DNA from: Rotaria socialis
Lineage: Eukaryota > Rotifera > Eurotatoria > Philodinida > Philodinidae
Assembly (NCBI GenBank): GCA_905331475.1
Contig: CAJNYU010002624.1
Coordinates: forward strand, 22,776-86,775
Length of the DNA: 64,000 nucleotides
Direction of reading: 5' to 3'
Part shown: in pieces, positions 12,091-25,816 of the stretch
How the letters are laid out: every line of letters starts with the position of its first letter
How positions within the stretch are numbered: position 1 is the stretch's first letter
Notes under the pieces: generated by a model
Seen by the model: the letters and a program-made list of their open reading frames with translations, nothing else
Databases searched by the model: none
Told to the model about the DNA's origin: nothing
Program-made: the position numbers and the translations under genes

Positions 12091-14287
12091 ATTACAGTAA
12101 AGAGCACGCAATTTTTGCTACATTAAATTTCGAATTTTTTTATCAGTTGGTTCATTCAGAAATTAAATGAGACAATCAATTATAGAAGGTTTAGAAAATT
12201 TTATAAAATATCTTTTAGATGCTCTCTATCATTTGATTGCTTAAGTGCTGCAGAATAATGTTACAGGTAAAACTAAAAGAAAACAAGTTTTTTCATAACC
12301 TCTTAGAAGTGATGAGCTAATATGGATTAATCGAAGGCCTCATCGAGCTCTTACTTCATTAGTAATAGTTATATTCTGTAATGGATAACATTTTCCCATG
12401 CCAATTCAAGCATAGTCCTGTGTAGCTAAGCTCTCAAAACAATTCTGGATTTTGTCGTCAAAGGATACAGTTTTGCAAATGTATCAAGTACAATATAGTT
12501 TTCACTTACTTTGAAGGGGCAACACGAATAAGAAAACAGTTCTTGTTTCATTTCAGTTTTTTCAAACACAACAATCGAGTTGTATACATGAAATAGTAGG
12601 GTATGACGTTCCAATCATTCTGATTTCATCTTTGAAGTATTCTGATGATCATACTATATGTCTTCTCAGGGCGAAGTTTTCATTTCAAAATAAATAATTA
12701 GGTAATAATTCATTGATACTAGTCGTCCATGTTGATTTTAGTTTAAAATAAAATAAAGAGGTTCTTATTTGAGGTAGATTTAAAAACAAATTCACTTAGC
12801 ACCACCCTATCTGCATTTTACAATAGCGAATACATGTCTTCCACTGTTTGCATCATAAAACAGCATTATTCAAGTATATGTTGCGGTTGTCATTTCACTG
12901 TTGCACTAATAATAGGTCTTCCACAGTTGTTGCACATACATTTTGACTAGAATACTCAAATACTCGCTGCAAAACAGGAGCTCTTGTTCAAAATCTAAAA
13001 AACTGACTCAGTCTAGAAATTGCCAAGTATTTCGACTAATATTTGATGTATTTTTGAAAGAAAAACTACTGCTCGAGATCAAACTAATAATTTATTTGAA
13101 ATCAACAGAAGGATCACAGTCGATCTATCTATTCTCATTGAAACTTTGATTGAAGCTCCTCTTTTCTCAACCAACAATACATTCTATTTCATCATCAAGA
13201 ATCAATCCCAAAATGATTTCGATCAATTCACCTAATTAATCGTTTACTGGAGTATATTTTTAGTTATGTGATATTATTTTACAAGTTCCGAGGTTTCTTT
13301 CAACTATTTGAATAATCGTTTGATGAAATTTATTTATCGATTGAACATTGAAGAAGACCAACCATGCAAATAATTTGAAGAATCCATTAACCAATTTAAT
13401 TATGGATGATGTTACCAAAAATAACGAATTTGATAAAAATCAATCAAAAAATAATTAGCTAATTTCAACAATCAGAATCATAGCAGATTATACAAATTCT
13501 TACAGTTAGTCTTGTTTTTCTCTGGTATTGAGCGTTTGGCGATCTGTTCATTCTTATTTTTGCAATACTATACGTTTCTCAACAGCTAATCGAAGAAAAA
13601 TTTGTTTATCTGTACTTTTCCATCTTTCCTCTTCGCTGTTTATCAACTTATTAAAATATTATTTATTTAATATTCTAGTAATATAATGCATAACTATGAT
13701 TGACCTGATGGGCTAGTAGCTTTATTTCAAAAGAGGAGTCTATTATCTTAAATCATCCCGAGGAAAAATCCTATGGCAGTACTGCAAATTATAAGGGTTA
13801 CTAGTACTCATAATAATGATTTTACTACAATATTTTCTACCTAACAACCGTTTCGTCAGCTCAAGTATTAAAAAAAGCATTCATTTTTGTAATTCTGTTC
13901 TTGATCTCTTTAAGGAAAGACTTTATAGTACGTAGACAGAGAAACTCTGAATAGATACATTATAAGAAATCTCTTCATTTCATCTAGCGCCATCTTTTCC
14001 GGTCGACTATAACTCTTTCAGGTTTGGTTAGAGTCACATTGTATCGTATCGAATAAAAATCGATTCGGTATTTGTTGGTAATAAATAAAAGGATGATTTC
14101 TTTCCACTTAACCTTTGTCGCTTTAATTTTCACTAGTTATGCACTTTCCTTTGACGTAATATTATTTGAGACTCGATCTCTCCACCATGAGTCATAATTC
14201 GGAAGAATATGCTTGCGCAATTTTTTTGTTGATTTTCACTTATTTTCTTCTTTTTAAGATTCATATTCATGCGAATGCTGAATAGAA
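12091..14287. other. Intergenic, phosphatase to eIF5B
   Basis: AT-rich, no convincing coding exon on either strand. The open frames at 12426-12614 and 12943-13149 have no recognisable domain and no splice neighbours. The region just before 14288 should include the eIF5B promoter. Confidence 0.6.
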
Positions 14288-17200
14288 ATGGCAAACAAAA
14301 ACAAGAAAACACCTATACCAAAGTAAAAACTTTGCTACTGACAAAAATCAATAAGGAAAAGCGTGAATTTACTTTCTAGAAAAACCAATATCACTGAAGA
14401 TATTGAAGACGATGATTACGATACTGGTGATGTTCCACGAACTAATTTGTTTCAAACTAAGTTTGGTTTCCTAGCTTCTGACGATGAAAACGAAGGTGGG
14501 AATAATCATAATGATGATGATGATAATAATGATGAAGATACACCAGCTGTCAAAGCCACATCAATCTCAACTTCTTCAAAAAAGAAATCAACAACAAAAA
14601 AGAAAGCTCAATCGTCAAAAACTAAAAAAGAAGATGACGAAATTGACTCATTATTAGCTGCTATTGAATCAACCAGTGTATCATCAAAAAAAAGCGGAAA
14701 TAAAAAAAATAAACAAGCAACAACAGTAACGTCAAATGTTGATGAAGGAAATTTTAAAGAAGGTGAAGGACAAGATCTAGAAGATATTTTGAAAGTAAGC
14801 TGAATTTTAATAAAAAGAATTTTACTTATTTGATTTTTTTGTATAAAGGAAATCGACGAGAAATTCGATGAAAAAGATCGTAAAAAAGAAGCAAAAAAAG
14901 ATAAAAAGAAAAAGAAAGAAACTAAAGGTAAACTATTGTATTGATTAATTCTTCGAATAAACTCTGCTTTGTTTTTTAGAAGTAACAGTAGAAACAAAAC
15001 CAACTGTATGCTACTTTGATTGTATTAGTATATATTCATGATAATTATGGTTCTTTTTTTAGAAAATTGAAGACATTAAAGAAAAAGTAACGATTCAATC
15101 GGAAGTTTTATTGACCACTGTTAAGCCAGAAGCTCCAGACGGTAGAATTGTATATTTCTTCTTCAAAATCTTATTTTGAACAATTTATAGAAGAATCATC
15201 GACTGCCGGTACCGATGATAAAAAGACATCATCAAAGAGTAAAAAGAAAGCCGCAGCTGAGAAGAAAGCCAAAGGTGGTGTTGATGCTAAAACTGTATGC
15301 TCTTCATTAAAAAATGTCATAATTATTAGTTTTAATTTTCTGTTTTTAGTTAAGTCTTATGAAAGAATTTCAAAAGATTCAAGAAGAAGCCAAATTGAAA
15401 GCACTTAAAGACGAGGAAGAAAAACAACGTTTACTAGAGGAGCATGAAAATCAACGCGAAGAAAAATTACGTTTAGAAAAAGAACGTCGTGAAAAAAAGA
15501 AACTAAAAGAAAAAGAGCGCATACAAAGAAAAAAAGAAGAGGGTTCTTATCTAACAAAAGAACAACGAGAGAAACTCGAGCGTGCTCGTGTTCAATTGGA
15601 AGCTGCTGGAGTACAAGTGCCAGCAAGAGTTACAACACAAGCAGTCGTAAATAATGGAGAACAACCAGTTAAAAAACGAGTTATCTATGAAGATCGAAGA
15701 AAGAAAACACAAACGAATGCAAAACGTATATTCCTATTTTACTATTCTAAATAAGTTATTGGTTTAAATTTTTTTTTAGAAGCCGAGCCTACAAATGCCA
15801 CGTCACAATCAGTTACTACATCGAGTGAAACTGACAAAAAACTTTCCACTAAAGTATGAACTTACTAAAAGAAAAAAAGAATGATTGATTTGCTTGGTGT
15901 ATTATTGTTTTCTGACGAGAGATATTGTTCGAATTGAAAATTATTGTTGAGATCGAACTCTGTATAGCATACGATTGGGATCTATTTGTTATGAAAAATT
16001 GCAAACGATAAATCAATCCCTACGACTTCCCTATAAAGCTATAGTGATTTAAATAATACTTTATCTACAAATAATATCAATTGTACATTCAATATCTCAT
16101 CAAGAAAATATTCCTTGAGTTGATATTTTTAGAACATTTAGGTTTAGATCTAAACATATCTATGGACTAAATTTTATGTGAAAATATTGTCATTAAATTA
16201 TTTCGTAAATAATCTAATAAACACTAAAACTTGAGTAAAAATCCGTTACAGCTTTGTAATGAAAGAAGTTGCTTTGTAACTCATTCGTATGGTTTTTTTT
16301 AGGAACAAACCAATACGAAAGATAATTGGGAAGAAGAAGACAACTTGAAAGATAACTGGGAGCAAGAATCTGAAGAAGAAATAACAGCTGATACTGAAGA
16401 ACCTGAAACTCCATCAACAGGAGGTAATATATAATAATCTTTTACTGAAAAGAAATATTTTTATAGACTTGAAAAATGACATGGGTAAAATAGAAGTTGT
16501 TGAAATATCATTATATGTTTTCTTGAGATTAGCAAGTCTCATAGTTATCACACTGGAATTCGATTTTGACAATAAAAACTCACGTAGCATTTCAATCCTA
16601 TAATTATGTGTCTATCGTTTAATCCTTTGCCGCCGGGTGTTGCCATTTGGCAACATTCAGTTAATATTTTGAGATGAATTGGCTTATACAAAGAGTGTAT
16701 TACGTCTTCACAATATGATAATTACTACGACACAATTTAACACAAATTAATAATTTAAAAGACAAAAACAAACTTTCACTAAAAAAGTAATCTTACTTAT
16801 TCGAAATGCCCCAAAAAGGCATCGGAAGCTTAAAAATAATTTTCTATCTGTTGTAATAATCACTATGGAAAAACAATTACTGATTCATTTTTGTTAGTAA
16901 AGTTGTTGCATATTATGTTACTCAAATTTCTTAGTCAATCTACTCTAATAATGAAATATAATGAGATGTTGCAATTTGGCAACAGCCGACCGGAAAGGGA
17001 CAAAAATTTCGAAAATTTTTTTCGCATGTAATGATCAAATCAAGGTATTTTACACCGTTTTTACTTCAAAATTTTTATTATGAGATTGTATACGTGCATG
17101 TTGCAATCAAAACGTAAAATATGATGAAAACTACTGCTATTGAAAAAAATTCTAGTTTTTTGTCGAGAATTTTTCATTTCTTCATGAGAAAAGAAAAAAA

Positions 17201-20200
17201 ATTCAGTATTTAGTGTCTTTGCACTAGAGTCCCTTACTATTCGGCAACATTTTGTCTGAATAATATGAACATATTGTTTCTTAACATGCTCTAATAGCTT
17301 TGAGAGCGAGTGTGAATAATTGAACGAAATGTACTATTGCTGTTTGTATTATATACTAAAGTCATCCATCGCGCAGTATGATCATTGGTGAAAACAACGT
17401 AACAAAAACATAATTTTTTCAAATTATTGGCTCTTTATTGCCGGCTGTTGCCAAATGGCAACATACAGGTTTTGTAATAAAAAATAATATTTTTGTTTCT
17501 AAAGTTATATTTTTGTTATACTTATGATACAACAATAAGAAATATGTGGAAAAATAATTTTTTGCTATTCGCCTTCTAGGAGCCGGCGGTAAAGGGTTAA
17601 ACAAATATGCTCCTAATTCGTGTAGACATTTTGTTTCTTCTAAATGCAATGTTTCTATTCTTCATTCATAGCTGATCGCGTAAGTTTGAAAACTGCAGCT
17701 TCTGTTCCATCAACAAGAACAACAGTTACACACGAAGAACATGCTGAAAGTTCAGAAGGTGAATCCTCCGATGAAGAAACTTCATCTGATGAAAGTGATG
17801 ACGATAGTTCATCAAGTGCCGATGGTGAAAATGATCACATAACACCAATGGAACGTGTACGTCGTCGTTTACAACGACGTCATGTTACATATGAAGGTCG
17901 TCGTTCTTCTGAAGTACTTCGGGCACCTGTTATTTGTGTATTGGGCCATGTTGATACTGGTAAAACGAAAATTTTGGATAATCTACGTCGAACGCATGTG
18001 CAAGATGGTGAAGCTGGTGGTATAACACAACAAATCGGTGCAACAAATGTACCATTAGAAACACTACGCGAACGAACGAAAATGTGTAGAAAATTAGTCA
18101 CACGTGAAGGTGATTATCTTATTCCAGGTCTTCTAATTATTGATACACCTGGACATGAGTCATTTAAAAATTTACGATCACGTGGTTCATCACTTTGTGA
18201 TTTGGCTATACTTGTTGTTGATTTAATGCATGGATTAGAACAACAGACACTGGAATCGATAAAATTGCTACTTGACAGAAAAACACCATTTATTATTGCT
18301 TTGAATAAGGTTAGTTATTATTCGATTTTTTTTGTTCTGAATAGATGTTTTCTGCTGTTTATGTTTAGATCGATCGATTATATAATTGGAAAAGTGATAA
18401 TAAAAGAAATGTTGAACAAGTTCTACAAGAACAAAGTCCAAATACAAAAAATGAATTTGAAAAACGATGTAATGATATCATTGTTCAATTTGCTGAACAA
18501 GTAAAAAAATTTGTTTTTTTCTATTTTTAAAAATTAAAAAAAAACTGATGCCGTTTCTTGAAGGGTCTCAATGTTGCACTTTATTATCAAAATTCTGATC
18601 CAAACGAATTCTATTCTATGATACCAACATCAGCGCATACTGGTGATGGAATGGGTTCATTAATTGCAATGATTCTTGAAAGATGCCAAACCACGCTTGC
18701 TAAACGTCTATCATATACTGATGAATTACAAGCAACTGTTATGGAGGTTAGTTGATTCTTATTATATTCAATAAGAGGCACATTTTGCTATCTTTCTGTA
18801 TTTATACATAACTAATACCAAACAATTAAGCGACAACTAAAAGTTTCAATTTGTCATGAAAAAACATTTCTAACTGTGTAATCTTCATTTACCTATGACT
18901 ATTGTGTTTCGATCGACTTTGATACATAGTAAATCAAAAGATTTTCATTTGCTGAGTTATCATAATCATGTTTCAACCTACATTTCTTTTGAAACTCCGT
19001 TCTAATCAATAATACGTAGACATTCTATACTGATTACTTCAATTAGTGCAGAATGGAAAATTCAAACAAGAAATACTTTTTTTACTATTCATTCTCGTAC
19101 GTTGAATGTAGGCAATCTCAGATTTAATGTAATATAGCAGTTGAGATTCTTTTCTGGCCAAAGAACTCGATGAAGTATTACAACATTGTAACCGGCTGCC
19201 ATACAAATATTAAGCGCCATTTCTCAATACACATGATAACGTATTGTTACAGATCCGAAAAGATATGAATTAACTTTTTGATACGAGAGTTTTTAAAAGG
19301 TAAACTATTGTTATTTCTTATCTTATGTTATAGGTAAAAGCAATTGGTGGTCTGGGTACAACAATCGATGTTGTTCTTGTTAATGGACATTTACGAGTTG
19401 GTGATACAATTATTGTTGCTGGTCAAGAAGGTCCAATTGTAACACAAGTTCGAGGTCTTCTCATGCCAGAGCCAAATAGAGAACTACGTGTTCGAGTAAG
19501 TTATGGTTTTTTTTCCCTTTTAAATTACGACTTTATTTTTCAATGCTATTGTAAAATTTAGAATCAATATCAAAATTATAAAGTAGTAAAAGCTGCTCGT
19601 GGTATTAAAATTGCCGCTAAAGATTTAGAAAAATCTATGGCTGGTTTGCCGTTATTTGTTGGTCGAACAGATGACGAAGTTGAATATTTCAAAAACGAAA
19701 TTCAAACTATTCTCAAAACAGCTCTTAATTCAATCAGATTAAAAGAAAACGGTGTTTATGTTCAAGCATCAACATTGGGCTCATTGGAAGCATTGCTTGA
19801 GTTCTTAAAAACATCCAATATTCCGGTAAACTATTTTTGAAAACTAAAGATACTCAATCGATAACCCGTCTACTTTAGTATGCTGGTATCAATATTGGAC
19901 CTGTTCATCGTAAAGATATTATTCGTGCATCAACTCAATTGGAACGAGAGCCACAGTAAACGAAAACAAGATTTTTTTCTTTTCTTACATATGAATATTT
20001 ATCTTTTTAGATGGGCAGCTATTTTAGCATTCGATGTTCGAATTGAAAAAGATGCTCAAGATCATGCAGATAATGTTGGTATGTTAAAATGATTAGGTTT
20101 AATACATCAAAATTTTCCTTACGAAACACAATTTGAATGCACTGCTAATTTGTATAGGATAAAAGTTCTACCACGAAATGGAACTAAACGATCCGTTTAG

Positions 20201-22328
20201 AACTTGTAAGAGTCCAAATTCAATCTATATCTCCTCTCTCCTACAGAAAGTAGATTATTACAGATGTTGTTGATATAAGACTAAAGCTGTTTTGCTAATA
20301 TCTCCTTATTACATTTATAAGGGATCTAGTAAAATCAAAGTAAATAAATAATTCCAAAAAAAATTGAATACAACTATATCTTTATAATTAGTAGGCTAGT
20401 AGCTACATCGTGTTTCATGATCGAATCAGGGGTGGCAGTTTAACTTTACTTTAACCATAAAGTTTAATGTCACCTTTAGAACGCTTCTTTTTAATACTTT
20501 TGACTGTACTGACGTATTTAGTCATGCTTATGAGACTCTCTGCAACAGATAAAACGCCAAAAAGAAGCATTTAAGTGTGACTCTGAACGACTTTAAACTT
20601 TGCACTTTATGGTCAATTTAAAGTTAAAGTGCCACCCCTATTTTTGGTAAAAGATATTTTTTTACGAAAAGTATCAAGCAAGTTACATGCAGTTTTCATG
20701 CTGATTCTGAATGTACTATTTGTTTCTCTACCAAAGTAAACTTTAATGATATAATTGCCTTGATACCAAGGCTTACTTAGATGATTTTCACTGAGTGCGA
20801 CTATTATGCTTCGTACTAAATACTCGTCTGCATCTTGGTGACTTTTTAGTGACACATCAATATATGCAGAATATCAAGAGCTGCCAGAATGCACAGTTGC
20901 TTTTGTATTTACCTAGCTAGAAAATAAGAACAAAAGAGAACAAAAGTTGGTTTTGGAGAAATGTGAGGACTATGGTGCCTTCATTGTGCTTTCTTTCTCA
21001 TCCAATATGTGTCATTCAACAGGTTCTTGTATAGAATAGTAGAGAATTTCACGCGCTATCAGAATATATGCGAATATTTGAATATATAAAAATAATAAAT
21101 TAAAAAAACTAGCACAATTTTTTTGCCTTCAAGTGAATCTTTCTCGAAAATATAATAATCTCGGTAAAAAAGAATTTTCGGCACTAAAAATCAAAATAGC
21201 AAAGTTTTCAGCACATCATTCGATGCAGTTTGATGTGCTCTTTCATATGGCACTATATTTAACTTCATCTATCTCACTGATTTGATCAATTGACCTTGCA
21301 TACTGGGCCCTATTTTCTGAGCCAGATCGATCGCACGGAGAAATGTTTTCAAACATAAGATACTTTCAATATCATCAAACGATAGCCCATTGACTATACT
21401 ATTAATGGTGAAAAACGTTTTGTTGCAGCTCTTATCACTCTTGAGAAAATGAAAATCTACTGAAAATTGTCGAAGTACAAAAAGTCCGACCCCGTCTTAC
21501 TTCGACTGCATATATCTCCGGAATGGATCATCTGTTCGAGCTAAAATTTTCAGTTTCTTCCTAACTGTGTTAGGACTACCTACTATAAAAAGATGAGCCA
21601 AATCAGTGAGATCGATTGAGCAAGGTTGTTCGTACCTTACGTGCAATGTCTCCTAGTTCGAATTCCATATAAACTACACTAACAATTTTATTTTAACATA
21701 GGAGTGAAAATCTTTCAAGCCGATATAATTTATCATCTATTTGATATGTTTATTGCTCACCGTGAACGCCTCAAAAAAGAAAACCAAGAAAAATTTCGAC
21801 ATCTTGCTGTATTTCCATGCAAATTAAAAGTTTTACCACAGTATATATTTAATTCTCGTGATCCAATTATATGTGGTGTTACTGTTGAAGATGGTTTTGT
21901 TAAATTAGGTACTCCAATATGTGTTCCATCAAAAGAAGTATGTCTTATTGAATAATAATATAGATGAAGTGAAATATAAAATTAATTTTAAAAACTATAG
22001 TTTATTGAACTTGGTCGTGTTGTTAGCATTGAATTAAATCATAAACCATTAGAAATAGCGAGAAAAGGTGCAGAAATTTGTATTAAAATTGAACCAGTTG
22101 GTGGTGAAGCACCAAAAATGTTTGGCCGACATTTTGATGAAACTGATATATTGATGAGCAAAGTAAAATGATCTATGTCATATGTAAGATTACAAAATTT
22201 CTTTAATGATTTGGTTTTAGATTTCTCGTGAATCGATTGACGTTGTTAAAGATCATTTTCGTGATGATATGCAAAAATCTGATTGGCAGCTAATGATTGA
22301 ATTAAAAAAGATATTTAACGTTCTTTGA
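14288..22328 (+). CDS. EIF5B: Eukaryotic translation initiation factor 5B
   Basis: GTPase that promotes 60S subunit joining at the end of translation initiation. Nineteen exons splice to 1112 residues with all phases closing: 14288-14322, 14380-14794, 14849-14927, 14980-15005, 15063-15141, 15191-15294, 15350-15725, 15780-15853, 16303-16423, 17672-18309, 18369-18500, 18564-18746, 19334-19495, 19562-19825, 19879-19955, 20011-20078, 21702-21937, 22001-22162 and 22221-22328. The N-terminal half is low-complexity, lysine- and glutamate-rich (a charged helical KERE-type region around 250-340), as in all animal eIF5B. The G domain begins near residue 520: GHVDTGKT near 528, [10 protein letters not shown] (switch 1), DTPGHES (switch 2), then NK-ID split by an intron. 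Domains II-IV follow, including [13 protein letters not shown] candidate AATAAA signal lies at 22348-22353. Two introns are enlarged by transposons. Confidence 0.96.
16619..17600. mobile_element. piggyBac-type non-autonomous element in eIF5B intron 9
   Basis: A 974-bp insertion (16623-17596) is flanked on both sides by TTAA (16619-16622 and 17597-17600), the target duplication of piggyBac transposons. Its ends are inverted repeats: left TCCTTTGCCGCCGG, right complement CCCTTTACCGCCGG; CCYTT starts are characteristic of the superfamily. No transposase frame exists. Inside are three 16-bp near-palindromes of the form GTTGCCA/TGGCAAC at 16639-16654, 16968-16983 and 17447-17462. The second and third sit next to further end-like sequences, so the element looks composite. 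The intron splices cleanly around it. Confidence 0.85.
20429..20638. mobile_element. Short MITE, copy 1 (eIF5B intron 16)
   Basis: A 210-bp element with terminal inverted repeats beginning GGGGTGGCASTTTAACTTTA. The right flank is TA and the left flank CA, a probably mutated TA duplication, suggesting a Tc1/mariner-type origin. It has no coding capacity. A second copy lies at 22707-22927. Confidence 0.8.
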
Positions 22329-25300
22329 AACAATACAAAGTAAAAAAAATAAAGGTTATACACAGTGAATTATAGACAATACTGCGAAACAAGAAAAAGA
22401 AAAAAAATGAATAGTTTGTCTCTTTACACATGTACTGTTTTCTTTTTAATTCATTTCATTTGTTGTTGATTTCTATATCATGTTATAAAAAGGACATTCA
22501 CAAATTCATGATGACTCCTTTATTTTTTTTTCATTTTTGTTTCACAAAGATTATAAAGAACGAACTTATTAATATAAAAGAAGGACAGAACGACTGGTGA
22601 AAGTAATTATTTTTTTTTGTCTTTTATTTGTACTTTTGCGATAGAGATTTGATTTGACACGAAGCGGACCATTTGCTGTAACTTAGTCATTGCGTGACGT
22701 ACATAGGGGGTGGCACTTTAACTTTACGTTAACCGTAAAGTTTAAAGTTGTTTAATGTCGCCTTTAGAAACGCTTCTTTTTAATACTTTTAACTGTACTG
22801 ACGTACTTAGTCATGCTTGTGAGACTCTCTGCAACAGGTAAAACGCCATAAAGAAGCATTTAAGCGTAAGTTTAAACAATTTTAAACTGTGCACTTTACG
22901 GGCAATTTAAAGTTAAAGTGCTACCCCTAGACGCACATCAGAATATTCATTAAGTTTCTTTTTTTGCTTTGATATTTGGTCGTGCAAAGGAAGTTAGTTA
23001 AAAAAACCAAACGCAGATGTTTTTATAATGAATTCTTAACGAGTAATACTGCATTTAGTTCATGACGAATACATTAACTTCACTATATTGAAAGACATAA
23101 AATTTTTTTAATGACTAGTCTGATCACAAAATGATGTGAAAAGTAGGAGCATTAAAGATTTAATAGACTATTGAATTAGTCCATCGTGCGTCAAAATATA
23201 GATTCATATTTTTATAGATTTCTCGTTTCAAAGCTAATAGTAAATAATTTCATTTGATATTCAACATTCAGCCATGTATGTTGAAGGCATAATCAAATAA
23301 CTGTGACGTACCTACAATGAATAAATATCGGCAGATGCTTGATTTTCACGATTAAATAGATAATTATTGTTTTAACCGACGTAAAAAGCTCAGCTAGTTT
23401 CTACTAGATATCTGCAACCATGTAGATCAACCACTTACTAAAATCATTCAAAGAATCATCAAATTATATTTAAGTAGAATAATATAGACTTCTCGCAACT
23501 CAAGTACATAATAGAGATATCTAGGTTGTTATCTTTACTCAAGAATAGGCTCTCACACACAGTGATGGGTGCAGTATAGTCAACAATCATTCGTCGTTTT
23601 ATTTGAATTCAAGATATCTATTGTAGGTTTGTAACTAGTTTAAAATTGAGAGATTCCGCATTTAATGAAATCACGGAATCGAATGGCAAGTATTGATGAG
23701 TAGAACCATGTTATTATCAACCAAGTGAAGCGTCACACTATGATAGACTCAGAAAATATCAGCAAATTGAATTTGAAGCGTATAACTATACATTTTAGGC
23801 TAGCATAGCTACATTGTATTTGACATGTTTTGTATATTTTATTAGGAGAAAAAAAAGAACTTTATGCATTAATAATATGTCTAGTGCATTTTTAAAATAA
23901 ATATTTCTTCTTAGCTCAAACCTTTTTGAGATGATAAAATAACGTAGTACACATAATAGTTACAAAAATTAGTATTCTAATTATTTGATCAATTCATTTG
24001 TTTAGCATTTTCCCCAGTAAATTATTTCAAGTTCTCTAATGATGTATCTTCTATTAATGCCTCACCGTCAATTTACATCCATCCATTAGACTATACGAAT
24101 TGCTATTAAATGGTGAGAAGATGTTTTTAGTTTAAGTATATTATCTTTTTTTATTTCCACAATATATTTATCAACATCGAAACGTTCCGTCGTTTTTGCC
24201 TAACGCTGTCCCAAAATAGTGTTTTTTTTGTTCATCACTGTCCTTCAAGTACTTTCTTAATGTTTTTTCATTGTATTATAAAAAAAAACACTCGTCTGTA
24301 TCAATATTTATAATTTGTTTTCAAGGATGCACTAGAAAGCAAAATATTTATGTAATGGTACTCTGTCGCTATTATATTCTCCTCACGATTGTTTTTCTTC
24401 TGTACATACGATTGTACAAGGTCATATTTTTCGTAATCGTGATATTGAGAACAATCAAATACGAAGCATTTGTCTAAATCTGAAGCTAGAACACGTATTC
24501 TTGTATTAATACTATACTTTTTCCTCGCTGAGATCCAGTTTTCTTAAAGTTTCGATATGTTTAAAAAAAGCTACAGAATTTAGTCGCTTTGGTATTTGTT
24601 TTTAAGTGAAATAGCTACCCATATCGTTAATTATAGATGGCAAATATTCTTTATTGAAAACATAGTTTGCTGCCAATTGAGTTCTCATCATCATCGATGT
24701 CGCCATATGCGTTCAGAAACTGCTGTCGGGTTTCAATCGTCTGATTATTCGAAACATAAATTTTGAATTGAAAGGGAGAATAACAAAACATTGATTTTAG
24801 CAAAAAAAAACAAAAGTTTTTTTTGAGAAAAATGATATGTAACTGGTTGTGAAAACAATTGTTCGTCTTCGTCAGAGATGCGAGAATTTTTGATAGTCAA
24901 TATTCGAAATTTTTCATAACACCACCATTGAATGCAATTTCAAGGAATTCAAGTTCTTTTTTTTCAATTCGCGCATAAAATCAAAATCAATTTTCTTGAA
25001 AGGCCATTTTTCTTACTTTACAACAGTAAAGGTTCTAGTAATTATGATGTAGCTTATACTTTTCAGCAGTCTATCGTTCGTTATTACAGTTCTTCGTGAG
25101 TGATTATTTTTACTTTTTGGATGCATGGAGCAAAGTCATCATTTTGTGTTGTTGTGTTCGTTGCAAAGGAGAATTAGAAAATACTCTTCCAAACCGAATG
25201 TTAAGGTAGCGCAATAGAATCGTTTTTTACTGTTTTTTGAGCGTCTGAATCTCGTTTCCTTTACTTTCATATGATGAATGAGATAAGAAATTTAATATTC

Positions 25301-25816
25301 AATCGATATTGCTCTCGTAGCACATGCTAACATAGATTGATAGAATTCTTTTTGTATCGCTATTTTTCTCTTACACCCTAATATGCGTACTTCACAAACT
25401 ATTCCGTATTCACGTTTTTCTTGGCCCATAAGGTGAAATTATTAATGTTACTTTGCATGACACCAGAAGCATCTATTTTTCGATTGAACGTTGTTAGAAA
25501 GTTCCGTGTTTTCATATGATCTGTTTTGTTTTCAATAACTTCGATAGTCTGACTTATTCGAAAGTTGTATTTTCTCATAACGAGGAATCTAGTTTTCGCA
25601 TTTTTTTAAAACTCTATTAACTTAGTTTCAGTTTTAAAACTAATTCATTCATCTAATTCACGTAACTCTAACATTATTTCATAGTAGTTTTAATTAATTA
25701 CAATTCGTTCCATTGATTTTTGCTTCGCATAGGTTCTTTGACAATACATACATGTATATTAATAGTTGCTTCAACATTATCTTTCACCATTAATAGATTT
25801 TGATACTAACATCAAA
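22329..25816. other. Intergenic, eIF5B to PAPSS
   Basis: Apart from the eIF5B 3' UTR and the MITE copy at 22707-22927, I find no gene. The open frame 24271-24477 is hydrophobic and AT-driven, without domain or splice context. The AT-rich approach to 25817 is presumably the PAPSS promoter and 5' UTR. Confidence 0.6.
22707..22927. mobile_element. Short MITE, copy 2 (downstream of eIF5B)
   Basis: Same family as 20429-20638, with matching internal blocks such as CGCTTCTTTTTAATACTTTT and GAGACTCTCTGCAACAG. It is flanked by TA on both sides (22704-22705 and 22928-22929), consistent with TA target duplication. The 12-bp length difference is partly a small duplication near the left end (GTTTAAAGTTGTTTAATGTC). 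Confidence 0.8.

Noticed and set aside
14608..15003. Minus-strand 131-codon frame rich in Phe/Leu
   Set aside because: Antisense of the lysine/glutamate-rich eIF5B exons.
21273..21612. 15-bp inverted match around ATCTCACTGATTTG in eIF5B intron 16
   Set aside because: Arms are short, flanks do not pair and no target duplication is seen; possible decayed MITE only.
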